Shown: positions 18,417-27,226 of the stretch, in pieces
How the letters are laid out: each line of letters begins with the position of its first letter
Position numbering within the stretch: position 1 is the first letter of the stretch
Source: Bdellovibrio sp.
GTDB lineage: Bacteria; Bdellovibrionota; Bdellovibrionia; Bdellovibrionales; Bdellovibrionaceae
DNA length: 64,000 bases
Reading direction: 5' to 3'
NCBI GenBank assembly: GCA_014376435.1
Contig: JACMRL010000004.1
Location: 124,001-188,000 of the forward strand
Position numbers and translations under genes: made by a program
Notes under the pieces: model-generated
Database searches by the model: none
What the model was told of the DNA's origin: nothing
The model's input: the letters and a program-made list of their open reading frames with translations, nothing else

Positions 18417-20044
18417 TAATTTTTTTCTAAATTATAAAAGTCCAATGCCGTGTAATCAGGAACTCCCGACATATGGTGCGTTCCAAAAATATCAGGTAAA
18501 TAATTAGGCTCGATCGTTTGCAATAAACTTTCTTTGTATGAAAATTCGTTCAATTCTAATATTTTGTAGATCGCCATACTGGCTCCGTATTTATCGAAAG
18601 CCTGCCTCTGAGCAACACGGTATAATCCGTCCCCATCGACGATGAATCCTCCGTTGCGCGCCTTTAAAGAGTTTACGCATATCGGATTCATAAGGTGCGG
18701 AGTCCAGCTGGTCGACAATGGATTATCCGCATAAAATAGAAATAATTCCGAACTATTGTCGCCTATATTTGAAGGGTCTAAATTAGTTAACATCCACCAT
18801 TTTTTCTGATGCTCAAATAAAATAGTATCGGCCGCGCGCACATTATTCATCAGAACGGCAACTTGCTTCCATTCGCCAGGAAAATTAACAGCTTTATACA
18901 AACAAATCTGTCCGTTTTCTGAAGTCTCCGGGCACATATACATTTCGTTTTCATACTTAAAAACGAATGGAAATGACAAGTGATGACTTTCTTCGAAACA
19001 GTCTTTCACTTCCGAGAATGAATCACGAAATACCTCAAAATATGAAATTTTACCTTTGAATGTCTTAATGTCGCAGTCTTCAACAAAACAAAACGTGCGA
19101 CCTTCGTGAGTAATTAAAAAAGGATCTGCTAAAAAACGTCCCTTAGGGTTAGGAACAATTCGTGGTTCACTGATGCGTGAGCTTTTAAATTGGCGATTAT
19201 AGATAACGATATGCCACCTGAAACCTTGATATACTGTAATTCTGACTATTTTTTTTATTACGATAAAAATTGTTCTAAAAATATAAGCAGCAATCGTTGA
19301 ATAATTGACCTTGTAAAGCCTGCTTGATTTTTTAAAAGGATGTGATGCTAGATTACTAGTTGGCAACACCCTGGTATCGGCAATTTGTTTAATAAAATTG
19401 TATAAGTGAATTCCCGATTTTTTATATAAAAAAGATTTATTTAATAAAAAGCAATAACGTGTTTGAAAGCTACACGATAGAACCGCTTTCGTCATATGTT
19501 CACTAATAATGTGATTCACATTGAAGCTAGTGGTGTCATATTTATTCAAAACTTCCCAAAATCCTGATAGTAAATTTTCGTTACTTGAATCTTCTGAAAA
19601 TTTAGCAGAGATCAAGCCGATTTTAGCAAATTGATTCAAAATGGCTATGTTTTCTGTGCCATCTGCCATTTTTAAAATTAAATCAAAATTACATTTAAGT
19701 AACTCTGTACTCAAGTTAGTTTCACCTGTTTTTTCGTTAAGTTCTTTTAGATTAACCGACATGATCGTTGAAAAATTTTCGCGAAGATCAAATATTTTGA
19801 TCATATTGCTTACAATTTGACGATTGCGGAATAAAATTATCTGTTCACACAACAAAATTAATTTAAAAATAATCGTTTTAACAACTGATAAAGGTCCAGA
19901 TTTTTTATTTAAATCTTTCAAAATCAAAAGATACGTTAAGTCAATTTGGGGGTCATTCTGAATTTGAATAATCAGATCGCGTATGTACCTATTAACCTTA
20001 GGTTCCTTAACTAAAATTGCTAATTTTAACTTTTTATAACTCAT
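18413..20044 (-). CDS. formyltransferase-like / GINT1-like fusion protein
   Basis: This 543-residue protein is built of two parts. Residues 1 to about 250 form a Rossmann-like region (LKLAILVKEPKVNRYIRDLI) resembling divergent formyltransferase-type domains. Residues about 285-530 resemble the N-terminal domain of plant glucosamine inositolphosphorylceramide transferase 1, a five-bladed beta-propeller-like module. The cues are FLADPFLITHEGRTFCFVED, then FPFVFKYENEMYMCPETSE, then a W near FPGEWKQVAVLM, then AADTILFEHQKKWWML. Such fusions occur in bacterial polysaccharide loci and are mostly uncharacterised. A role in formylating or transferring a sugar is inference. It overlaps the Wzy-like gene's stop by 11 nt. 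Confidence 0.66.
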   Translation of the reverse strand: MSYKKLKLAILVKEPKVNRYIRDLIIQIQNDPQIDLTYLLILKDLNKKSGPLSVVKTIIFKLILLCEQIILFRNRQIVSNMIKIFDLRENFSTIMSVNLKELNEKTGETNLSTELLKCNFDLILKMADGTENIAILNQFAKIGLISAKFSEDSSNENLLSGFWEVLNKYDTTSFNVNHIISEHMTKAVLSCSFQTRYCFLLNKSFLYKKSGIHLYNFIKQIADTRVLPTSNLASHPFKKSSRLYKVNYSTIAAYIFRTIFIVIKKIVRITVYQGFRWHIVIYNRQFKSSRISEPRIVPNPKGRFLADPFLITHEGRTFCFVEDCDIKTFKGKISYFEVFRDSFSEVKDCFEESHHLSFPFVFKYENEMYMCPETSENGQICLYKAVNFPGEWKQVAVLMNNVRAADTILFEHQKKWWMLTNLDPSNIGDNSSELFLFYADNPLSTSWTPHLMNPICVNSLKARNGGFIVDGDGLYRVAQRQAFDKYGASMAIYKILELNEFSYKESLLQTIEPNYLPDIFGTHHMSGVPDYTALDFYNLEKNY

Positions 20045-21236
20045 AACTCGGCCGATTAGATGTTACGATCTTAGAATAACTTTTTTTTTCAAGCACAGCA
20101 TCTTGTTCAGGCTGCTCGAAATTAAATAATACCATCAAAAACATTGAAATTCCGGTCTCAGGAACGTTCATTGCGAAAGAACAGATTAAAAATAAAATTA
20201 AAAAATCTAATCTTTTTGAATGATTTTTATAAACTGAATATACAAATAGTGCAATAAATAGCGCACTCCAAATTATTCCTAAATTTCCAAAAAAACCGGC
20301 ATAAAATGAATCTGTGCTCCGACCCGAAAAGTATTGAGCCGCCGCATTGGTGTAGAATCCGAATTGAGTGGGTAGCCAACTCATCTCTAAGAAAACTTTA
20401 GTTAAAATTTGTAACCGAACAGAAGTCGTTTCTGTGTAGTAGGTTGCGCCCCCCATTGAGGACCTAGATAGATGCAATACTAGAAGTACCAATGTTAAAC
20501 TTGCCCCGGCTAAAGCCATAACTTTGGGAGTGATTCTGTATCGAGGGAAAATTTTAAATAAATATATAAAAACAAGACCGGCCACGCCAGTGAATGATGC
20601 GCACAAAATTGTCGAAGCTGTAAAAAGTGCCACCCATATTAATTCAAGCTTAGCGCTTTTTCTCAAGTATATAAGGAATAAGGTTAAAACAAATAGCGAT
20701 GCCGCCGCTGGGTAAAAAATCATTCCCGGATTGCGCGCATTAATGCTTTTTAGGATCAATGCATAATATCCATAGCCCAAAAATAAATGAATTATCTGTA
20801 GTCCTAAATTGAATAGTATCGTTACTTTAACAAATTTGAGCCAATCAATATCAAAATTTAATTTTTTCTTAGATACCAGAGAGAAAAAGAAAACAACCGG
20901 AATGAAGTTTTTTAACCCGAGAACAGTGTAGGCATCTAAGCCTTCTCTAAGGATGCAACAATGAATAGTTAAACATAACAATAAAAAAATCGACACAAGT
21001 TTGTACGAGCGATCGGCATACTTGATGAATATGGTTCCTAAAATTACAAAAAACAATAAGTCTCGTACAACAAAAAAACTTAAATGTGGCTTTACAAGGC
21101 TAAGAGCTTCGTAAAATTTAAAAGTACTTAGAACCGAAAAAAATAAATACGCGATCAAATAGAAGAAAATTACATTTTTAGAAATAATGAAATCTGCAAA
21201 TTGATTTAATAATTGATTGGGGGATAAATTTCTCAA
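20034..21236 (-). CDS. Wzy-like O-antigen polymerase candidate, membrane protein
   Basis: This very hydrophobic protein (400 residues from the chosen start) has ten or more predicted membrane helices and a mid-protein polar loop (SRSSMGGATYYTETTSVRLQ), the usual plan of Wzy polymerases. There is little sequence conservation to rely on. Together with a flippase nearby and a separate ligase-like gene, it is the best polymerase candidate in the locus. The TTG at 21234-21236 overlaps the upstream TGA as TTGA, matching the 4-nt coupling seen elsewhere. Another TTG at 21257 would add seven residues. It is AT-rich even for this window. Confidence 0.6.
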   Translation of the reverse strand: MRNLSPNQLLNQFADFIISKNVIFFYLIAYLFFSVLSTFKFYEALSLVKPHLSFFVVRDLLFFVILGTIFIKYADRSYKLVSIFLLLCLTIHCCILREGLDAYTVLGLKNFIPVVFFFSLVSKKKLNFDIDWLKFVKVTILFNLGLQIIHLFLGYGYYALILKSINARNPGMIFYPAAASLFVLTLFLIYLRKSAKLELIWVALFTASTILCASFTGVAGLVFIYLFKIFPRYRITPKVMALAGASLTLVLLVLHLSRSSMGGATYYTETTSVRLQILTKVFLEMSWLPTQFGFYTNAAAQYFSGRSTDSFYAGFFGNLGIIWSALFIALFVYSVYKNHSKRLDFLILFLICSFAMNVPETGISMFLMVLFNFEQPEQDAVLEKKSYSKIVTSNRPSYEL

Positions 21237-23131
21237 AGGATATTTTCTACTTTCCAATGAAGTCCATCTTGAACGACTTTTCTTTTTTTCCTAAATTTAA
21301 CGCTATCCGCGTAGATGATCTTATAAGCACTGACCGTTTCAAACTCTGCAATTTTTTCTAGACGCACCCATGATGGCAATTGGTCGATTGAATGCGTTTT
21401 TATTGAGGCATCATGAGAAACACGGTCTAGGTACACATAATTAAAATCATGTTCATAAAACATTTTCCAAATTTCTTCTTTAAGCGGAGCCGGTGGAAAC
21501 TTAAACTCTTCCGTTTGCCGCATTGTTTGCAGTAAATCCCCGCGTAACCAATAAGTAAAATACGTCAGTTGTAAAATACGCTGCCCCGGAGGCACGACCT
21601 TATTTAAAACATCCACGATATAGCAGTGGTACGCATCCCGAGCACAGTAGGGCCACTGCCCACTCACATAATAATACGAGCGTATCAGCGAAGCGCCGTA
21701 TCTTTGCATACGTTCAAGTGAGTGCATGCTCCAGACAATCATCAGAATAGTTGCGAACATTAATTTTTTTGGAAATATTATGTTTCTATTTTTCCAACGG
21801 TCAAAGCCCGCAGCTGCAAAAGGTGCAAAACTCAAAAGCACCGCTAAAATATACCTAGGCGCTACAAATGAAGGACGTATACAAAGCCAAAAAATCATTC
21901 CGGTGAAAAGCGAAGCTAAAAAATAATCTTGAGCTAGCCAGTTTTTAACATCAAAACTTTTACGTGAAAAATAAAATGGTAAAAACATTAAAATTGGTAA
22001 GGACAAAACCCCTAACTGAGCCCAATAAGATCCGTAAAACCAAACCAAAGGGTAAGTTAAGATAATACGCTGAGTGGTCTGAAGCGTGTACCAGGTCGTC
22101 TCCCAGCCAAAAGAGCTTCCGTAAAATGGAGCTAATGGATTAGCAAAAAAGACATAATTTTTAATCAAATGTGGAATTAATGTTAGAAAAACAATACTTC
22201 CTAGAGTTACATTCTTAAATATAAAAGCTTTAAAAAATGAGGTTTTTGATTGTTGCAAACTTTGGTAAGCTAAGCCCATCAAAATAATTGGAAAAAATGG
22301 AATAAGTAGACTTAACTTTGCAACACAGGCTAGGCCCAGCAAGATCGAAGCAACCCAATGTTCTTTTTCGAAAAAAAGAAGATAAAGTCCTATCAAACCA
22401 AAAGCAGCGCCGAACAAATCAATCTTCCCACCGCCCGTGATAAAGAAAATTGCGCTTGAGCTAAATACACAGATTAACAAGATGATTGTGGCTTGAGAAG
22501 ACAACTTTAATTTTTTAGCAAAATCAAACATCAACAAAAACATTGGCGTAAAACAAAACCAGCTAAATAGACGTCCAGCTTCTTCGGCGTTAAATAAAAA
22601 AACCGAAGCCATTTGTAATTCGCCGATTAGGCCCACAGCAGAAAACCCTTCATAACCCGGAAGTTTTTCTAGCCAGCCTGAATAAGCCATCATTTTTGCA
22701 ATTGGCAAGTAGAAGGCCGCACCGTCTTCTAAAGCGGTGTTACCAATTCCGCCTAGACCGGCAAATAACAATAGAAATGCCGAGGCTAATAAAATTCTCC
22801 ACAGCCATGAAGTTTGCCTTAAGGAAAAAGTTTCTGCTTTGATAATTCGAAACGATTCGGACAATAATTTAACTAAAGATTTGGTCGCCGCTAATAACAC
22901 AACCACGGCAATTATTAATACGATTTGCCAAGTAAAGTATCCTAACAGCCCAAGCGCGGTGGCTACGGCATACCAAAACCCGATTCCTAAGTAAAATGCA
23001 GCAATCATCTGAAGTTTAGGCGAAAGTAATGAAGAATTCTGCCACAAATAGCGAAGAGTTAGCTGCCCCAATGCAACGTAAAAAAGAAAAAATAACGCTA
23101 CCGTTAGTAGATTATGACCTAACAAAATCAC
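21233..23131 (-). CDS. GT-C type membrane glycosyltransferase (PMT/ArnT-like)
   Basis: This 632-residue protein has about eleven to thirteen membrane helices through residue 480, then a soluble C-terminal domain. An early periplasmic loop carries LEDGAAFYLPIAKMM, which sits where GT-C enzymes place their catalytic acidic residue. Such enzymes use polyprenyl-phosphate sugars as donors on the periplasmic side. The DPM-type GT2 and DUF2304 protein just upstream fit the supply of such a donor. It starts at a GTG overlapping the stop of the 49-codon gene by 4 nt. The exact GT family is uncertain. Confidence 0.6.
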   Translation of the reverse strand: MILLGHNLLTVALFFLFYVALGQLTLRYLWQNSSLLSPKLQMIAAFYLGIGFWYAVATALGLLGYFTWQIVLIIAVVVLLAATKSLVKLLSESFRIIKAETFSLRQTSWLWRILLASAFLLLFAGLGGIGNTALEDGAAFYLPIAKMMAYSGWLEKLPGYEGFSAVGLIGELQMASVFLFNAEEAGRLFSWFCFTPMFLLMFDFAKKLKLSSQATIILLICVFSSSAIFFITGGGKIDLFGAAFGLIGLYLLFFEKEHWVASILLGLACVAKLSLLIPFFPIILMGLAYQSLQQSKTSFFKAFIFKNVTLGSIVFLTLIPHLIKNYVFFANPLAPFYGSSFGWETTWYTLQTTQRIILTYPLVWFYGSYWAQLGVLSLPILMFLPFYFSRKSFDVKNWLAQDYFLASLFTGMIFWLCIRPSFVAPRYILAVLLSFAPFAAAGFDRWKNRNIIFPKKLMFATILMIVWSMHSLERMQRYGASLIRSYYYVSGQWPYCARDAYHCYIVDVLNKVVPPGQRILQLTYFTYWLRGDLLQTMRQTEEFKFPPAPLKEEIWKMFYEHDFNYVYLDRVSHDASIKTHSIDQLPSWVRLEKIAEFETVSAYKIIYADSVKFRKKRKVVQDGLHWKVENIL

Positions 23132-23277
23132 TGCAGATACCCAGCCACAAAAAAGCTACGCACATAAGGCGAAGCACCGTTCGCTAAAATATAAAAAATG
23201 ACCGTAAATGCGATCCACAATAAATCCCATGAAAAAGGATATTTTTTTACTGGTACGTCAGATTGGTTATTGTCCAT
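23128..23277 (-). CDS. small 49-residue membrane protein
   Basis: This short open frame begins at ATG 23275-23277 and reads MDNNQSDVPVKKYPFSW, then a single hydrophobic stretch with LLWIAFTVIFYILANG, then ASPYVRSFFVAGYLQ and TGA. It overlaps the end of the DUF2304 gene by 11 nt. Its TGA overlaps the GTG of the GT-C gene as GTGA, so it fits exactly as a coupled cistron. Without it a 135-nt gap would break an otherwise seamless operon. The single-helix layout suggests an inner-membrane accessory subunit of the GT2/GT-C system. I know of no family assignment. Confidence 0.65.
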   Translation of the reverse strand: MDNNQSDVPVKKYPFSWDLLWIAFTVIFYILANGASPYVRSFFVAGYLQ

Positions 23278-23638
23278 TCTGATTTTTTTCTTTCTTTAAT
23301 GCAGCGACTTCACTTTCGGTCACCGCCGTAAAGCTGATCAACTTTGAAATACGATCTGCCATTTGGCAAATTCGCGTTGTTAAGTAAAAGCAATAAACCA
23401 ACAGAAATGAAATAAGCGAGATATAGATTAAGTGGTCGCCACCGTACAAGCCAAATACATTTCTAGCTACGTAAGCATAAAAGCTTTCTAAAAATGAAAG
23501 GCTTAATAAAAACAACCCTATTAATATCCATAAAACAGCGAACGACGGATGCAAACTATGTTTTTTAACCGAGCGAATCACTACGTAAATAATTGCAAAA
23601 GACGCTAATATAAAAGCGATTTTTAATTCGATATTCAT
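23267..23638 (-). CDS. DUF2304 membrane protein
   Basis: This is a 123-residue protein with three hydrophobic helices and a charged C-terminal tail that looks coiled-coil (ESEVAALKKEKN). The pattern KHSLHPSFAVLWILIGLFL fits DUF2304. Genes of this family commonly sit next to DPM-like GT2 enzymes and are thought to anchor or assist them; no reaction is established. Here it overlaps the GT2 gene by 4 nt and is followed by a 49-codon membrane ORF and a GT-C enzyme. Confidence 0.78.
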   Translation of the reverse strand: MNIELKIAFILASFAIIYVVIRSVKKHSLHPSFAVLWILIGLFLLSLSFLESFYAYVARNVFGLYGGDHLIYISLISFLLVYCFYLTTRICQMADRISKLISFTAVTESEVAALKKEKNQNGQ

Positions 23639-24375
23639 AATAAAGTACTTTTACCTTTCAACTTTTTCTCTTGCAACATACAGCCTAAAACAATAATTAA
23701 ACCCTTTAATGGAAAGGTGACTGATTTCCAAACATCAAACAAGGATGTTCCACCTTGGCGCGCGCGCATCTCGATTGGTACTTCTTTCATTTTCCCGCCG
23801 ATGTAGTGCGTGATTAGTAAAAACTGGCTGGTGTTATCATACAGTTCTTGTTTGTAAGTATGGCCAAAAAAAGTAATCACTTTACGGCTGTACGAGCGAA
23901 AGCCTGAAGTGACATCCGTTAATTTTGTTCCGGTAATATTCGAATCGATTTTTGAAAACATGCTAATCCCGATACGGCGTAGGAAAAATGACTGAAAACC
24001 TTTTTTCTCTAAAAAACGCGATCCAATCACCACATCCACTTCACCATGCGCTACGGGATCAATAATTTTCTTCAATTGAATAGCTTGGTGTTGACCATCG
24101 CCGTCGAACTGGCAAAGGATGTCGTAACCATTGCGGTAAGCGTAAAGAAAATAAGTCATCGCTGCATTGCTGTAATTACCGCTGTTAATACAGTGGCTAA
24201 CCACCGGAACACCATTTTTCTTAGCGATGACCGCCGTCTCATCATTAGATCCATCATCAATCACGACGATATCATAACCGAAGTTATTTTTATTAAGATC
24301 GTCTAGCGTGGCTTCAATATTAACCGCTTCGTTAAAAGATAATACCGCGATCAAAATTTTTGGTTTATTTTGCAT
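23635..24375 (-). CDS. GT2 glycosyltransferase, dolichol-phosphate-mannose-synthase-like
   Basis: This 246-residue family 2 glycosyltransferase has a GT-A fold. The start is ILIAVLSFNEAVNIEATL, the first acidic site is DIVVIDDGSND, and the metal-binding motif is CQFDGDGQHQ near residue 95. GSRFLEKKG follows, as in polyprenyl-phosphate sugar synthases. The protein has no C-terminal membrane domain of its own, which fits co-translation with a DUF2304 membrane protein. It probably charges undecaprenyl phosphate with a sugar for the GT-C enzyme downstream. The sugar is not determinable. Confidence 0.82.
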   Translation of the reverse strand: MQNKPKILIAVLSFNEAVNIEATLDDLNKNNFGYDIVVIDDGSNDETAVIAKKNGVPVVSHCINSGNYSNAAMTYFLYAYRNGYDILCQFDGDGQHQAIQLKKIIDPVAHGEVDVVIGSRFLEKKGFQSFFLRRIGISMFSKIDSNITGTKLTDVTSGFRSYSRKVITFFGHTYKQELYDNTSQFLLITHYIGGKMKEVPIEMRARQGGTSLFDVWKSVTFPLKGLIIVLGCMLQEKKLKGKSTLL

Positions 24376-24387
24376 GGAAAATCCTAA

Positions 24388-24906
24388 TTAATTTGTAGTG
24401 TCAGTTTCAGAAACAAATTCAGCACGCGTAATGCCCATTAAAATTAAATCGGCCCAGACTTTATCTTCACGTTTGATAAATTCACGTAAGCGGCCCTCTT
24501 GGTTGAAACCACACTTATTATAAAAATTAACCGCACGTGGATTGTCTGAGAAAACTTCTAACTTTAATGTATGCAAATTTAACTGATCAAAGGTCACTGA
24601 TAATAAAACTCTCATTAATTCTTTAGCTGAGTCTTTAATAGTATCCGCCGGATTTTTATAAATACCTAGATAAGCATTGCCATTTTTTTTATCTAAGCGC
24701 TTAAGTGAAACCACTCCTTGATCGCCCACCATCCAGTAAAGTGAAGTTGGATCAGACTTTAAATGATTTAAAAAAGCTAAATGCTCTTCTAAAGAAATTT
24801 CGTGAGAAGAAAACATACGTGAACGAATGTCAGGATGATTACGCCAGCGTAATACGCTCCACTTTTCTTCATCCGTTAGCTCTAAAAATGATTTTACATC
24901 TTTCAT
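24388..24906 (-). CDS. pseH: PseH-like UDP-4-amino-sugar N-acetyltransferase
   Basis: This 172-residue GNAT enzyme resembles PseH, which acetylates the 4-amino group of UDP-4-amino-4,6-dideoxy-AltNAc. Evidence is WRNHPDIRSRMFSSHEIS near the start, SLYWMVGDQGVVSLKRLD, and LKLEVFSDNPRAVNFYNKCG, the GNAT motif B region, followed by EGRLREFIKRE. It overlaps the aminotransferase gene by 4 nt. No pseG, pseI or pseF is visible in the window, so a pseudaminic acid end product is not supported locally. The acetylated UDP-sugar itself may be used. Confidence 0.75.
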   Translation of the reverse strand: MKDVKSFLELTDEEKWSVLRWRNHPDIRSRMFSSHEISLEEHLAFLNHLKSDPTSLYWMVGDQGVVSLKRLDKKNGNAYLGIYKNPADTIKDSAKELMRVLLSVTFDQLNLHTLKLEVFSDNPRAVNFYNKCGFNQEGRLREFIKREDKVWADLILMGITRAEFVSETDTTN

Positions 24907-26081
24907 TTTAAAAACTTTCTAAGCGTCGCATGGAAGCGATTACAAATTTCAACTAAGTCTTCATTTTCTAATAAGGGATAAACCGGCATAGAGATTTCTC
25001 TTTGATAAAAACTGTACGCCACCGGGAAGTCAGATTCTTGAAAGCCGTATTTTTTACGATAGTAAGGCTGTAGTGGCACGGGATAATAATGAACTTGTAG
25101 ATTTAATCCCACATCCTGCAACGCTTTAAAAATTTCTTTTTTTCCAACATTAAATTTTTCTAAATTTAAAAGTACTGGATATAAATGATAAGCGTGTTCA
25201 ACATTGCTGGCCACTTTAGGCAAGGTCATCAAACTTTTATCAAGATTTTCGTCGTAGTATTTGGCAATTGCGCGGCGTTTTTCATTAAAGCGATCTAACT
25301 TAGCTAATTGGCTTGATCCCAAAGCGCACTGAAAATCAGTGATGCGGTAGTTGTAACCCAAAGTCTGCATTTCATAATACCACGGGCCGTCGTTCCGCTC
25401 CATCACGTCTATGTCTTTAGTCATTCCGTGAGTTCTTAAAACTTTAACTTTTTTGATAAATTCTAAATCGTTTGAAAGAATTGCGCCACCTTCGCCCGTC
25501 GTCATCGTCTTCACCGGATGAAAACTAAGGTTCACGGCTTTAACAAATTTTCCCGAACAAATTTCTTCCCCTTCAAATTTTGCACCCATTGCGTGACAAG
25601 CGTCATCAATCAAATCAAAACCATATTCTTTTGAAAGTTTACTCAAAGTTGACCAATCACAAGGATGCCCAGCAAAATCAACGGCGATCACCGCCGTTAC
25701 TTTTTTTCCTGCTTGTTTAAGAGATTTTAATTTTACTTCTAGTTTTTTCGGGCAAATATTGTAAGAGACTTCATCAATATCAACGAAATCAGCATCGGCT
25801 CCGCAATAGAGTGCGCAATTGGCTGAAGCTAAAAATGTATTTGCAGTTGTTAAAATTAAATCTCCGGGTTTCCAACCAAGGGCTAAACCAATTAAGTGAA
25901 GTCCGGCTGTTCCGTTTGCCACGGCAACGGCGGCTTTTGCTCCGAAACGATTTGTTAAATCTGTTTCAAATTTAATAACCCGTGGCCCTACCGTTAACCA
26001 ATCAGACTTCAATGCTTCAACCACCGCTGCTATATCATCAGCATCGATAGTTTGTTTTCCGTATGTATATGTTTTACTCAA
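24903..26081 (-). CDS. pseC: PseC-like UDP-4-keto-sugar aminotransferase (DegT/DnrJ/EryC1)
   Basis: This PLP-dependent sugar aminotransferase shows YGKQTIDADDIAAVVEALKS and WLTVGPRV at the start, typical of PseC. The PLP region includes DDACHAMGAKFEG and the Schiff-base lysine in LSFHPVKTMTTGEGG. It transfers an amino group from glutamate to a UDP-4-keto-6-deoxy-HexNAc. I chose the TTG at 26079-26081 because GGGGA lies just upstream and the family alignment begins here. An ATG at 26120 would add 13 unrelated residues. Two 4,6-dehydratases in the locus could provide the ketosugar. Confidence 0.82.
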   Translation of the reverse strand: MSKTYTYGKQTIDADDIAAVVEALKSDWLTVGPRVIKFETDLTNRFGAKAAVAVANGTAGLHLIGLALGWKPGDLILTTANTFLASANCALYCGADADFVDIDEVSYNICPKKLEVKLKSLKQAGKKVTAVIAVDFAGHPCDWSTLSKLSKEYGFDLIDDACHAMGAKFEGEEICSGKFVKAVNLSFHPVKTMTTGEGGAILSNDLEFIKKVKVLRTHGMTKDIDVMERNDGPWYYEMQTLGYNYRITDFQCALGSSQLAKLDRFNEKRRAIAKYYDENLDKSLMTLPKVASNVEHAYHLYPVLLNLEKFNVGKKEIFKALQDVGLNLQVHYYPVPLQPYYRKKYGFQESDFPVAYSFYQREISMPVYPLLENEDLVEICNRFHATLRKFLK

Positions 26082-26145
26082 AGGATTCCCCGTATGTTTT
26101 AAGTACTTAATTAGTATCATTTTTTAAAATGCCTGCCAAATCTAT

Positions 26146-26151
26146 ATTATA
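26146..26151 (-). promoter_or_regulatory. candidate -10 element upstream of pseC
   Basis: A perfect TATAAT on the minus strand lies about 26 nt upstream of the ATG at 26120. The -35 position (17 nt further) has no good match, so only the -10 is supported. It sits in the 200-nt gap between pseC and galU, where a promoter for the long minus-strand polysaccharide run would be expected. Confidence 0.35.
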
Positions 26152-26320
26152 AACAAGCGCCGATATTGAGTAGAAAAATGAGGACTGAAAAAAGCATTTT
26201 TTACTGTTTTTTTATGAACAACTAAGAATAAAGAATGGCTATTTTATAATCATTTTCCGGATGTACCAATGACGCAAGTGATTCATCTCCACCCTAATTT
26301 TCAGCTTACAGTTGGTAGGC

Positions 26321-27217
26321 TTAAACCTTCGTTCTTAAAAAACTCAGTAAGTCAGCTTTTAAATCTTCTCTTTCCAAGGCAAGGTCAATATTCGCAATTA
26401 AAAAACCTAACTTATCGCCCGCATCGTAACGACGTGCTTTGAAGCTGTAGGCGTTTAAATCTATTTTTTTTGCTAGATCATTCATCGCATCACTTAGCTG
26501 AATCTCGCCATTTTTTCCTGGCTTGGTCTGATCAAGAAAGTTAAAAATTTCTGCATTAAAAACATACCGACCCGGTAAAGCCCAGGTTGACGGAGCTGTA
26601 TCAGAACTTGGTTTTTCTACGACACTTAAAACTTTTTTACCGCTAGATAAATCACTCTGTTGAACGCCTAAATCGACAATTCCGTACTTATGAGTCTCTT
26701 TCACATCAACGGGCAATACCCAAACCGAACTTGCGCCCGTTTTTTCATACTGGTCACATAAAAATCCAGTCACATTTTCGCTACGTTGATTTGTAATCGT
26801 GATTTCATCACCAAGTAAAACACAAAATGGATCTTTACCCACGACCGGTTTTGCACAGCGGACGGCATGTCCAAGGCCCAAAGCCGCTTTTTGACGTAAA
26901 GAAATAATATTAACCGACGAGCGTATTTTTTGAATACTTTCTAAAACGTGGCCTTTACCTTCTTTAAGAAGTTTATCTTCTAACTCATACGACACATCAA
27001 AAAAATCTTCGATCGCATTTTTTCCGCGTCCTTGAATCAAAATAATATCTTCAATGCCCGCCTGCATGGCTTCTTCAATCACGTAAAGAATGGTTGGCTT
27101 ATCTACGATCGGTAACATCTCTTTAGGAATCGTTTTAGTGGCTGGGAAAAATCGGGTACCTAAACCCGCTGCAGGAATCACTGCCTTTTTTACCTTCGTA
27201 AAGTTCACTTTATTCAT
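26321..27217 (-). CDS. galU: UTP-glucose-1-phosphate uridylyltransferase
   Basis: GalU makes UDP-glucose from UTP and glucose-1-phosphate in the cytoplasm, the entry to UDP-sugar synthesis. The 298-residue protein has the nucleotidyltransferase signature KAVIPAAGLGTRFFPATKTI and PKEMLPIVDKP, then VCRCAKPVV-like and FCVLLGDEI segments, and FNAEIFNFLDQTKPGKNGE typical of bacterial GalU. It stands between the polysaccharide run and the pst genes, 9 nt after pstB, so it may be co-transcribed with them. Confidence 0.92.
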   Translation of the reverse strand: MNKVNFTKVKKAVIPAAGLGTRFFPATKTIPKEMLPIVDKPTILYVIEEAMQAGIEDIILIQGRGKNAIEDFFDVSYELEDKLLKEGKGHVLESIQKIRSSVNIISLRQKAALGLGHAVRCAKPVVGKDPFCVLLGDEITITNQRSENVTGFLCDQYEKTGASSVWVLPVDVKETHKYGIVDLGVQQSDLSSGKKVLSVVEKPSSDTAPSTWALPGRYVFNAEIFNFLDQTKPGKNGEIQLSDAMNDLAKKIDLNAYSFKARRYDAGDKLGFLIANIDLALEREDLKADLLSFLRTKV

Positions 27218-27226
27218 CTGATACCC

